Shown here: one piece after another, positions 43,661-51,711 of the stretch
Layout of the letters: every line of letters begins with the position of its first letter
How positions within the stretch are numbered: position 1 is the first letter of the stretch
Assembly: GCA_028705495.1 (NCBI GenBank)
Contig: JAQWDK010000013.1
Location: forward strand, 1 to 54,584
Length of the DNA stretch: 54,584 bases
DNA from: Eubacteriales bacterium
Lineage (GTDB): Bacteria > Bacillota > Clostridia > Oscillospirales > CAG-382
Direction: 5' to 3'
Notes under the pieces: model-generated
What the model was told of the DNA's origin: nothing
The model's database searches: none
Seen by the model: only the letters and a program-made list of their open reading frames with translations
Translations under genes and position numbers: made by a program

Positions 43661-44761
43661 ATGTCACGCGATCTTATTGATAAGTTTTACTGGCGAGATG
43701 TCGAAGAACAAAATGGCGAGAACCTTAGCAACCAAGAGAAATATGACCAGGTTGTAGCTTGGGCAGGCAGAGCAAGAGGACAAAATCCGAACGTTTTTGA
43801 TGCTTTGACAGAATGGATTTTAGACGATTCCCAATGGAAGGACGTAAACTTAGCCAAAAACGAGCAAATTTTAATGCAGGGAGTGCTGGCCCGCTTCAAA
43901 GAGCAAAACGCTAAACTAAGGGCGGATTTGAAGGAATTAGAGCCGTCCGGTGTGGTAAACCCGGAGGTGTTCAGAGCGCTTGATAGATTTGATGAGGAGC
44001 TTTCAGGTTTTTCTCATGACGAGCATTTTAAAGAAGCGGTCGCCCGAGTTTTCGCCGACTTTTCGGTTATGCGCGAACGAAGTGTCAGAGAAGTTATCGC
44101 CGGGAACAGAACAGGTCCTGCCGGTACGAGCACCGTCAATTTCTTCGGATATATCAATTTCTTAAAAGAATTTGATGCGTCAGTGCAGTGGACTCTATTT
44201 ATGCCCGATGTTGTTGAGAAGCAGCAAAAGGGGTTTAAAATTGACAGCTTTGAATACAAAACAATGCCCACAATGCGCTTTATCGGAAAAGAATGCCGTG
44301 AGGGTGACAGCTTCGACAAAATCGAAAACCTAAAGAAGCATTTTGACACTCTCGATTCTATGACAGACTATAAATCCAGTTTTGACTATGATGTTTTGTT
44401 TATGCACCATTACGGGCTCGGTGTTGATGTCTGTCAGTGGCATGGTTTTTGGGGTCGCTTTATGAAGGCAGACGCTCCCGTTCCTGAGGGATACCTCCAT
44501 TTCGACTTTGTACCTCAAAATGACGGCAAAGCGGGTCCGCCTTTCATTTCCCAGTTTGCATTCGCAACCTTCTCCGGGGATATTGATGCCATGCATAAAA
44601 CCGAGGGCTATGACAGCGATGCAATGTATGATGTTACGAGAAACACAATGCTCGGCGAGGGTGTTTGTATCCCCTACCCGGCAAAATACTGGACTGCGGA
44701 AGTGTTCCTTAACGGCTGCGACAAACCCAGCACAGCATATATGTTCAGCGCGGAATTTTAA
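43661..44761 (+). CDS. Effector-binding-like domain left from a truncated AraC regulator
   Basis: 366 residues from the ATG at 43661, which has AAAGGAGG seven bases before it (43646-43653). The codons for the conserved ITIKGG linker of AraC proteins form this binding site. The N-half is helical (EKYDQVVAWAGRARGQ, KEQNAKLRADLKEL); the C-half is beta-rich (TMPTMRFIGKECREGDSF, WGRFMKADAPVPEG), resembling the GyrI-like ligand-binding domain that follows the HTH in this regulator class. With the HTH broken it may now work as a ligand-binding protein, or be non-functional. Confidence 0.6.
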   Translation: MSRDLIDKFYWRDVEEQNGENLSNQEKYDQVVAWAGRARGQNPNVFDALTEWILDDSQWKDVNLAKNEQILMQGVLARFKEQNAKLRADLKELEPSGVVNPEVFRALDRFDEELSGFSHDEHFKEAVARVFADFSVMRERSVREVIAGNRTGPAGTSTVNFFGYINFLKEFDASVQWTLFMPDVVEKQQKGFKIDSFEYKTMPTMRFIGKECREGDSFDKIENLKKHFDTLDSMTDYKSSFDYDVLFMHHYGLGVDVCQWHGFWGRFMKADAPVPEGYLHFDFVPQNDGKAGPPFISQFAFATFSGDIDAMHKTEGYDSDAMYDVTRNTMLGEGVCIPYPAKYWTAEVFLNGCDKPSTAYMFSAEF

Positions 44762-44776
44762 AACAGGAGAAAAACA

Positions 44777-45763
44777 ATGCCAGATATTTTCCCGGTAAGA
44801 TATTCGCAACCTTCACCTTCAGCTTTAAAATCGGAGCTTTTAAAGAGATATCCTTTTGATGTGATAGCCGATTGCACGCTTTTTAAAAGCGGACTGAATG
44901 ATGTATATCAGGTCAGGTCCGGTGATGAAATTTATTATCTTCGCATATCGCCGGCAAACAAGTATGTTTTAAAAGACATCGAAGAAGAAGCCGACATAAT
45001 CAATCTCCTTGTCGAAAACGGTGTTAATGCCGCACCTCCAGTATGCTGTAATGACGGCAAGTTCGTATGGGAAATAAATGCTCCCGAGGGAAAACGCTTT
45101 CTGATTCTGTTTAAAGAAGCAAAAAGCTCTCCTTCGGGTGATGAAACAAAAATGCAATTCAATCTCGGGCAGATGCTTGCTAAGATACATACGATAACTG
45201 ACAGGAATGATATTTCAGTTAACCGTAAAGGCTTTGAGCCCGTAAATTTGACAACCAGGCCGTTAGAGCTTGTTAAACCGTATATAAATGAAGAAGATTT
45301 TGATTTTTTAGCGTCTGCTTCACAAAAATGTATAGAATTCGTCGAAGAATCCGTTCCGGTGAAAGAACCATATTACGGCTTTTGCCATGGTGATATACAA
45401 CCAAATAATTACCGCTTTATCGGAGAAAAGCCCGAAATGTTTGATTTTGATTGTATGGGAACCGGGTGGCGGGTTTCAGATATTGCAGTATTGCTTTGGA
45501 ATATGTCGATGGGAAACGAAAAATATAACGAGAGTAGTCTTTGGCAGTCTTTCCTTGACGGATATAACAGCGTGCGTATACTGACTGAATCCGAATTGAA
45601 ATGTTTGCCTGCATTCTGCGCTTTGCGTATGATTTGGTTTATGGGCATACATATGGATCTGAAAGAACGATTTACAGGCAGTTTTGGATATAACAAAGAC
45701 TTCTTTGGCTTCTGCATTAATAATTTTAAATCCTGGTACAGCAAGGCATTTCCTGAGCTTTGA
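44777..45763 (+). CDS. APH-fold kinase
   Basis: 328 residues. N-lobe with KSGLNDVYQVRSGDEIYYLR, catalytic loop GFCHGDIQPNNYRFIG and metal motif FDFDCMGTGWRVSDIAVLLW, all intact. It is a second aminoglycoside-phosphotransferase-family kinase in the patch, but with composition like the core genome and little similarity to the one at 42516, resembling homoserine-kinase-type or choline-kinase-like members. CAGGAGAAA precedes the ATG. Sixteen bases separate it from the preceding gene, so they may share a transcript. Substrate unknown. Confidence 0.78.
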   Translation: MPDIFPVRYSQPSPSALKSELLKRYPFDVIADCTLFKSGLNDVYQVRSGDEIYYLRISPANKYVLKDIEEEADIINLLVENGVNAAPPVCCNDGKFVWEINAPEGKRFLILFKEAKSSPSGDETKMQFNLGQMLAKIHTITDRNDISVNRKGFEPVNLTTRPLELVKPYINEEDFDFLASASQKCIEFVEESVPVKEPYYGFCHGDIQPNNYRFIGEKPEMFDFDCMGTGWRVSDIAVLLWNMSMGNEKYNESSLWQSFLDGYNSVRILTESELKCLPAFCALRMIWFMGIHMDLKERFTGSFGYNKDFFGFCINNFKSWYSKAFPEL

Positions 45764-45822
45764 TAATTCCTCCTAAATCGGGTTTTTAGAATTAGCTTAC
45801 AGAAAGTTTTTTTCTAAAACTA

Positions 45823-45851
45823 TTGCCACGACAAAATATTTATGTTATAAT
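45823..45851 (+). promoter_or_regulatory. Strong sigma-A promoter of the large RNA
   Basis: TTGCCA (45823-45828), a 17-base spacer and perfect TATAAT (45846-45851). Transcription would start near 45857. No coding gene begins nearby, and the next good start is speD at 46461. Confidence 0.8.
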
Positions 45852-45856
45852 ATGTG

Positions 45857-46433
45857 AAAATCGGAGAGGTTCGTTTTCTTCTTCGAAAAATAAATTCTGA
45901 CCAGACTTGCTGTTTTGAAAATAGCAGGCGAAAAGGCCGCGGACAGCCGGGTCAAATGCCGGTCGGCAGAGCCACCAAAAGGGTGTTCTGCTTCAGCTGG
46001 GTCGAAGTATCTTCGGCGACAGCTGCGTTATTGATTGAGACCTCACGGGAAAACCGTCGGGTTATCAAATTTAGTGCAAACGTCTCTACATACCCAATTA
46101 AGAAACGCTTTGCATTGGTGAACGATTGTATTGTTATGGACTGCGAGGACGCGGTTAAACCGTCACAACTACACTTGTGCAGCCGGTCAATAAGATTGGT
46201 ATTGCCACTTCGTAAAACGGAGATGGCAGACGACCTGAAGTAGCCTTTTGTCACACGCGGTTTTTTACCGCGCATTTGAAGTCACGACAGTTACTCAGCT
46301 TCGCTTTTTGCGTGCTGACGGTCAGTGGCTGTGTTGTGTTTAGGGACTATTAAATTCGGTCGAATATGATCTGATAACTGCGCAAGCGTTTTGAGCCTCC
46401 CCTCAGGGGTTTCTCTTATGCCTGCGTTTTTTT
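45857..46433 (+). ncRNA. Large structured non-coding RNA (raiA-type or other ornate RNA candidate)
   Basis: About 575 bases without a credible protein. Stable helices in order: 45906-45915 with 45919-45928 (10 bp); 45966-45970 with 45987-45991, enclosing CACC/GGTG; 45994-45999 with 46020-46025, enclosing 46001-46007 with 46011-46017 (7 bp); 46045-46048 with 46054-46057; 46203-46207 with 46224-46228, enclosing 46208-46213 with 46217-46222; 46256-46261 with 46267-46272. GAGGTT (45866-45871) can pair with GACCTC (46039-46044), closing a domain of about 180 bases. The size of that first domain and the Clostridia host suit the raiA RNA class, but I cannot confirm identity. A promoter and terminator bound it. 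It may act in trans, or as a leader of speD. Confidence 0.75.
46381..46433 (+). terminator. Intrinsic terminator of the large RNA
   Basis: The outer stem 46381-46387 with 46420-46426 (one mismatch) encloses GAG/CTC and CCCC/GGGG pairs (46399-46402 with 46406-46409), and is followed by seven Ts (46427-46433). It lies 27 bases before the speD start, so read-through could control the polyamine genes. Confidence 0.7.
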
Positions 46434-46460
46434 ATTTCATTTTTTGGAAGGAAATTCGAA

Positions 46461-47234
46461 TTGAAAGAAAAGCTAAAACTTTATGGGTTCAACAACCTCA
46501 CTAAATCCCTAAGCTTCAACATTTACGATGTGTGTTACGCAAAGAGCGAGAGAGAACAACGCGATTACATCGCTTATATCGACGAGCAGTACAACTCGGA
46601 GAGATTGACCAATATCCTCATCAATCTTACCGAGATGATTGGCGCGCAGGTGCTTTCTATCTCAAAACAGGACTATGAGCCCCAGGGAGCAAGCGTCAAT
46701 ATTATGATCGCAGAAGAAAAGATGATCCCCTCAATAGCTGGTGACACTGTCCACGCCCATCTCGACAAAAGCCATGTAACCGTTCACACATACCCGGAGT
46801 TCCACCCCGATAAAGCGATAGCAACCTTCAGAGTTGATATCGATGTTTCCACATGCGGTGAAATAACCCCACTAAGCACACTCGATTATTTGATAGGTAG
46901 CTTTGACTCGGACATAATAACTATGGATTATAGAGTCAGAGGCTTTACAAGAGATATAAACGGTCAGAAAATTTTTCTCGACCATAACATAACTTCAATT
47001 CAAGACTATATCGACGATGAAACTCTTAAGAGATACGATGCTATCGACATCAATGTGTACCAATCGAATATCTTCCATACAAAAATGCTCATTAAAGACA
47101 TCGATTTAAAAAGCTATTTGTTTAACACCGATATTTACGAACTTCCTCCGAAAACAAGACTTGATATAACAAACGACTTACGCAGAGAGATGATCGAGAT
47201 TTTCAGCGGACAAGCAATCTTTCCTGCAAATTAA
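46461..47234 (+). CDS. speD: S-adenosylmethionine decarboxylase proenzyme
   Basis: 257 residues from a TTG with GGAAGGAAA upstream. It is of the longer, E. coli-like type. The self-cleavage site is [13 protein letters not shown], where Ser104 becomes the pyruvoyl group; Cys residues and the STCGEITPL segment follow. It makes decarboxylated AdoMet, the aminopropyl donor for spermidine synthase encoded two genes later. It follows the structured RNA by 27 bases. Confidence 0.92.
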   Translation: MKEKLKLYGFNNLTKSLSFNIYDVCYAKSEREQRDYIAYIDEQYNSERLTNILINLTEMIGAQVLSISKQDYEPQGASVNIMIAEEKMIPSIAGDTVHAHLDKSHVTVHTYPEFHPDKAIATFRVDIDVSTCGEITPLSTLDYLIGSFDSDIITMDYRVRGFTRDINGQKIFLDHNITSIQDYIDDETLKRYDAIDINVYQSNIFHTKMLIKDIDLKSYLFNTDIYELPPKTRLDITNDLRREMIEIFSGQAIFPAN

Positions 47235-47318
47235 TTCGGTGAATAACATTATATTAAAGCGGTAGCTTCAACATAATAATACTCAATTTATAACCAAAAA
47301 ACTAAGGCGGCTATATAA

Positions 47319-48770
47319 ATGTCTTACAAGAACACACAAACACACGCACCGATAATGGAAGCGCTGGAAAATTTCAGAACAATGCGTGTTGTACCCTTTG
47401 ATGTACCCGGTCACAAGCGCGGAAGAGGCAATCCCGAGCTAACTGCACTCCTTGGTGAGCGCTGTATGAGCTATGATGTCAACTCGATGAAACCCCTTGA
47501 CAACCTCTGCCACCCGGTTTCAGTCATAAAAGAAGCTGAGGAATTAGCCGCGGACGCATTTGGTGCATCACGTGCCTTCTTTATGACAAACGGTACAACA
47601 AGCGCGGTTCAGGCTATGATCCTTTTTGCTTGCGGACGGGGTGACAAAATTATACTGCCGAGGAATGTACACCGCTCCGTCATTAACGCTCTGATCCTTT
47701 GCGGCGCCATTCCCGTTTATGTCAACCCTCACACCCACGAAAGGCTCGGTATTGCGCTCGGTATGTCGGTTCCGGAAGTCGAAGCTGCAGTCAAAGCAAA
47801 TCCCGATGCAAAAGCTATCTTTGTCAACAACCCGACCTATTACGGTATCTGTTCCGACATCACATCAATCGCAAAAATCGCACACGACCACGGAATGCTC
47901 TTGATTGCAGATGAAGCTCACGGCACACATTTTTACTTCGGCGAAGGTCTACCCCCTGCGGCAATAAAAGCCGGTGCTGATATCGCAGCCGTGAGTATGC
48001 ATAAATCCGGAGGCTCGCTAACCCAAAGTTCCTTTCTGCTAACTGGTAAGAATGTCAACGCCAACAGAATGAGGCAGATTATAAACCTCACTCAAACTAC
48101 AAGCGGCTCCTATCTCCTTATGGCAAGCCTTGATGTTTCGAGAAAAAACCTTGCACTTAGAGGCAAAGAGATATATGCAAAAGTTGCCGAAAACGCAGAT
48201 TATGCAAGGCATGAAATAAACCGTATCGGTGATTACTACGCTTATTCTGACGAAATTGTCAACGGCGATACCGTTTTCGCTTTTGATAAGACAAAACTTT
48301 CGGTGAACACCCTTGAAATCGGTCTTGCCGGTGTTGAGGTTTACGATATACTCCGTGACGAATACGATATTCAAACTGAGTTCGGCGACCTTGCAAACTT
48401 CCTTGCCTATCTCTCCGCAGGTGACAGACTCCGTGATATCGAACGCCTTGTCAGCGCACTCGCTGAAATACGCAGGATTTACAAGAGAAGTAAGCTCGGA
48501 ATGCTCAGACAAGAATATATCAGCCCCCGCGTTGTGCTCCCACCTCAAGAGGCTTTTTATTCTAATTCCGTTTCCCTTCCTGTTCGTGAAACAGCAGGTA
48601 AAATCTGTTCGGAATTTGTAATGTGCTACCCACCGGGCATTCCGATACTTGCGCCGGGAGAAGAAATCACACCCGATATTATAGAATACATCATATACTC
48701 AAAAGAAAAAGGTGCGACATTGACGGGTACGGAAGACCCGGAAGTCAGCAGAATCAATGTCATTGACTGA
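47319..48770 (+). CDS. speA: Arginine/lysine/ornithine decarboxylase (fold III, short form)
   Basis: 483 residues. PLP-binding Lys229 in SMHKSGGSLTQ, with IADEAHGTHF at about 196-205 and PFDVPGHKRGRG near the start. The short Bacillus-type form lacks the extra wing and large C-terminal domains. Since agmatinase is in the same cluster and no ornithine-specific partner is seen, arginine is the likely substrate, giving agmatine. A leader of 84 bases separates it from speD, and AAGGCGG precedes the ATG. Confidence 0.85.
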   Translation: MSYKNTQTHAPIMEALENFRTMRVVPFDVPGHKRGRGNPELTALLGERCMSYDVNSMKPLDNLCHPVSVIKEAEELAADAFGASRAFFMTNGTTSAVQAMILFACGRGDKIILPRNVHRSVINALILCGAIPVYVNPHTHERLGIALGMSVPEVEAAVKANPDAKAIFVNNPTYYGICSDITSIAKIAHDHGMLLIADEAHGTHFYFGEGLPPAAIKAGADIAAVSMHKSGGSLTQSSFLLTGKNVNANRMRQIINLTQTTSGSYLLMASLDVSRKNLALRGKEIYAKVAENADYARHEINRIGDYYAYSDEIVNGDTVFAFDKTKLSVNTLEIGLAGVEVYDILRDEYDIQTEFGDLANFLAYLSAGDRLRDIERLVSALAEIRRIYKRSKLGMLRQEYISPRVVLPPQEAFYSNSVSLPVRETAGKICSEFVMCYPPGIPILAPGEEITPDIIEYIIYSKEKGATLTGTEDPEVSRINVID

Positions 48771-48787
48771 AAGGCAGGTATAAGCAG

Positions 48788-49654
48788 TTGGATTTATGGT
48801 ATTCCGAAAATCATACACCTAATGTAAAGCTCACAATCCGTGTTGACAAACAGCTTGCAAGTTTTCAAAGCGAATTCCAGCGAATCGATGTGTTTGAGTC
48901 ACAGGAATTCGGTCGTTTTCTGACTCTTGACGGCATTATGATGCTGACGGAAAAAGACGAATTCATATATCACGAAATGATGACCCATGTACCGATGGCA
49001 GTACACCCGAAGGCGGAGCGCATTCTTGTTATAGGCGCAGGCGACGGCGGTGTTTGCCGTGAACTGAGTAAATACAAGAGCATAAAACATATCGACCTCG
49101 TTGAGATAGACGCGGCGGTCATCGAGGTATGCCGCGAACATCTGCCATTCACCGCTTGCGGATTTGACGACCCTCGCATACACATCCATTATGAGGACGG
49201 GCTGAAATATATTCGCCGCTGTGAAGGCGAGTATGATCTTATCATCGTCGATTCCACAGACCCTTTCGGGCCGGGTGAAGGGCTTTTTGCAAAAGAGTTT
49301 TACGGCAACTGCTATAAAGCACTAAGCGAAGACGGCATAATGGTAAATCAGCACGAAAGCCCCTTCTATAAGGAGGATGCTCTGATTGTTCAGCGTGTCC
49401 ACAAGAGGGTTGTCAGCAGTTTTGAAATTTGCCGTCTCTATCAGGCGCATATACCGACCTACCCCTCAGGCCATTGGCTGTTCGGTTTCGCTTCGAAAAA
49501 GTACCACCCTGTTAAAAATTTGGACAGCAAAAAATGGAACTGCCTTGGTATCTCTACAAAATATTATAACACAAACCTACATCGCGGAGCCTTCGCGCTA
49601 CCGAACTATGTTGAGGAGCTTTTAAAACATGTCGAACCCGAACTTGAGGACTGA
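48788..49654 (+). CDS. speE: Spermidine synthase (aminopropyltransferase)
   Basis: 288 residues from a TTG. Beta-barrel N-domain, then a Rossmann methyltransferase-like fold: VIGAGDGGVCRE at 81-92, VEID near 105, DSTDPFGPGEGLF near 155. It transfers an aminopropyl group from decarboxylated AdoMet to putrescine. It overlaps speB by 26 bases. Conserved residues are intact. Exact acceptor preference (putrescine versus spermidine) cannot be read here. Confidence 0.9.
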   Translation: MDLWYSENHTPNVKLTIRVDKQLASFQSEFQRIDVFESQEFGRFLTLDGIMMLTEKDEFIYHEMMTHVPMAVHPKAERILVIGAGDGGVCRELSKYKSIKHIDLVEIDAAVIEVCREHLPFTACGFDDPRIHIHYEDGLKYIRRCEGEYDLIIVDSTDPFGPGEGLFAKEFYGNCYKALSEDGIMVNQHESPFYKEDALIVQRVHKRVVSSFEICRLYQAHIPTYPSGHWLFGFASKKYHPVKNLDSKKWNCLGISTKYYNTNLHRGAFALPNYVEELLKHVEPELED

Positions 49655-50486
49655 GTTTTTTCTCGGCTGTGAAAGCCTATATGCCGACGCTGCTGCCGTC
49701 ATCTTCGGCGCACCTTTTGACGGCACAACCTCATACCGCCCCGGCGCAAGGATGGGCAGCAGAACCATGCGCGCGGAATCCTACGCACTCGAGACCTACA
49801 GCCCCTATCTTGAGAAAGACATAACGGATTATGCCATCCACGATGCGGGCGAGCTTGATCTTTGCTTTGGTAACACTGAGAAGGTGCTTGCAGACATCGA
49901 AAGCTTTTCCGATAAAATTATTTCAGACGGAAAAATCTCTGTAATGCTCGGCGGTGAACATCTCGTTACTCTTGGAGCGCTCAGAGCTGCAGCAAAGCAC
50001 TACCCCGACCTGCATATTATACATTTTGATGCACACACCGACCTTAGGGATGATTATCTTGGCGAAAAGCTCTCCCACGCAAGTGTCATCAGGCGTGCCT
50101 GGGACATCCTCGGCGATGGGCGGATATGGCAGTTCGGAATCCGCTCAGGTGACAGACCTGAATTCGATTGGGCAAAAGAACATATCTATCAGCGTAAATT
50201 CGACCTTGACGGACTCGATAATTGCATAAAACAACTATCGGACAAGCCTGTCTACTTCACGCTCGACCTCGATGTGCTCGACCCTTCGGTGATGCCTGGC
50301 ACGGGAACACCTGAACCAGGCGGAATCGGCTTTAAGGAACTACTCGAAGCAGTTCACAGCTTTACAAAGCTGAAAAATGTCGTCGGTTTTGATATAGTCG
50401 AGCTTTCACCGCACTATGACCAGTCCGGAATTTCAACCGCAGCAGCATGCAAGATATTGCGTGAACTGCTCTTATCGGTACTATAA
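49629..50486 (+). CDS. speB: Agmatinase
   Basis: 285 residues of the ureohydrolase family: manganese ligands in GGEH (108-111), DAHTD (134-138) and DLDVLDPSVMPGTGTPEPGG. It splits agmatine to putrescine and urea, linking the decarboxylase to the spermidine enzymes. It begins inside the end of speE (26-base overlap), so it is translationally coupled to it. Confidence 0.92.
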   Translation: MSNPNLRTEFFLGCESLYADAAAVIFGAPFDGTTSYRPGARMGSRTMRAESYALETYSPYLEKDITDYAIHDAGELDLCFGNTEKVLADIESFSDKIISDGKISVMLGGEHLVTLGALRAAAKHYPDLHIIHFDAHTDLRDDYLGEKLSHASVIRRAWDILGDGRIWQFGIRSGDRPEFDWAKEHIYQRKFDLDGLDNCIKQLSDKPVYFTLDLDVLDPSVMPGTGTPEPGGIGFKELLEAVHSFTKLKNVVGFDIVELSPHYDQSGISTAAACKILRELLLSVL

Positions 50487-50508
50487 AACAAACAAAGGAG
50501 AAAACAAA

Positions 50509-51711
50509 ATGGGAAAAATTATGATTATCGGCGCGGGCGGAGTTGGCAGTGTTGCAGTCCATAAATGCTGTCAGAACGACGAAGTGTTCACCGAATTGCT
50601 TATAGCCAGCAGAAGCATTGAAAAATGCGACGCTCTGAAGGAAAAACTTCAAGGAACTACAAAAACCAAAATTTCTACCGCAAAGGTAGACGCTGACAAT
50701 GTTGAGGAGCTGACCGCTCTGATAAAGAGCTTCGGACCCGATGTTGTGCTCAACCTTGCGCTGCCTTATCAGGACCTGACTATAATGGATGCCTGCCTTG
50801 CTGCTGGTGTAAATTATGTGGACACAGCAAACTACGAGCCGCTTGATACGGCGAAATTTGAATACAAATATCAGTGGGCATACAAAGAAAAGTTCGAAAA
50901 AGCCGGACTCACCGCCCTTCTTGGCAGCGGTTTTGATCCCGGTGTTACTGGTGTTTTCTCCGCTTATGCGATGAAACACTATTTCGACGAAATTCACTAT
51001 ATTGACATCCTCGACGCAAACGCAGGCGATCACGGCTACCCCTTCGCCACCAATTTCAACCCCGAGATAAACATCCGCGAAGTTACCGCTAAGGGCAGCT
51101 ACTGGGAAGATGGCGATTGGGTTGAAACTGAACCCATGGAAATAAAGCGTGTATACGATTTCCCCGAAATCGGCGAAAAAGATATGTACCTACTCCACCA
51201 CGAAGAGCTGGAATCCCTTGCGCTTAACATCAAGGGAATCAAGCGCATACGCTTCTTTATGACTTTCGGACAAAGCTATCTGACTCATCTAAAATGCCTT
51301 GAAAATGTCGGAATGACTTCGATAGTACCGATTGAATTTGAAGGTAAACAAATCGTACCGCTTCAGTTCCTTAAGGCAGTCCTTCCCGACCCCGCATCAC
51401 TCGGTCCGAGAACAAAAGGTAAAACCAATATCGGCTGCATCTTCACCGGTGTCAAGGACGGCAAAAAGGTTCACTACTATGTCTACAATGTCTGCGACCA
51501 TGAAGAATGCTATCGTGAAGTTGGCTCACAGGCAATCTCATATACAACAGGAGTTCCTGCGATGATCGGCGCTATGCTTGTGATGAACGGAACATGGAGA
51601 AAACCCGGCGTTTATAATGTAGAAGAGTTCGACCCCGACCCATTTATGGACGCACTCAACAAATGGGGACTTCCGTGGCAGGAGACCTTCAGTCCGGAGC
51701 TTGTTGACTGA
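50509..51711 (+). CDS. Carboxyspermidine/carboxynorspermidine dehydrogenase (saccharopine dehydrogenase-like)
   Basis: 400 residues from the ATG at 50509, which follows AAAGGAG; an earlier frame start at 50416 lies inside speB. Rossmann start MIIGAGGVGSVAVHKCC, then LNLALPYQDLTIMDACLAAG and GFDPGVTGVF are typical of the LYS1-like CASDH/CANSDH family. It condenses putrescine (or diaminopropane) with aspartate semialdehyde, using NADPH, to carboxyspermidine. Next to a matching decarboxylase with a one-base overlap, so the two act in sequence. Confidence 0.88.
   Translation: MGKIMIIGAGGVGSVAVHKCCQNDEVFTELLIASRSIEKCDALKEKLQGTTKTKISTAKVDADNVEELTALIKSFGPDVVLNLALPYQDLTIMDACLAAGVNYVDTANYEPLDTAKFEYKYQWAYKEKFEKAGLTALLGSGFDPGVTGVFSAYAMKHYFDEIHYIDILDANAGDHGYPFATNFNPEINIREVTAKGSYWEDGDWVETEPMEIKRVYDFPEIGEKDMYLLHHEELESLALNIKGIKRIRFFMTFGQSYLTHLKCLENVGMTSIVPIEFEGKQIVPLQFLKAVLPDPASLGPRTKGKTNIGCIFTGVKDGKKVHYYVYNVCDHEECYREVGSQAISYTTGVPAMIGAMLVMNGTWRKPGVYNVEEFDPDPFMDALNKWGLPWQETFSPELVD

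Noticed and set aside
42045..44761. Insertion sequence around the APH kinase
   Set aside because: No transposase, terminal inverted repeats or target duplication could be seen at either edge of the AT-rich kinase gene.
45854..46243. 129-codon open frame across the large RNA
   Set aside because: Its ATG lies before the predicted transcription start, it has no ribosome binding site, the peptide is an unstructured basic mix, and the DNA is full of perfect hairpins. An opposite-strand frame at 45952-46275 is equally long by chance.
45857..46433. tmRNA, RNase P RNA or SAM riboswitch
   Set aside because: No tRNA-like ends or tag-peptide frame, no conserved RNase P core such as GAGGAAAGTCC, and none of the SAM-I core motifs are visible. 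OLE, ROOL and GOLLD cannot be excluded but I see no defining element.
50416..50508. Upstream extension of the carboxyspermidine dehydrogenase
   Set aside because: It lies within speB in another frame; the AAAGGAG-ATG at 50509 gives the proper Rossmann start.
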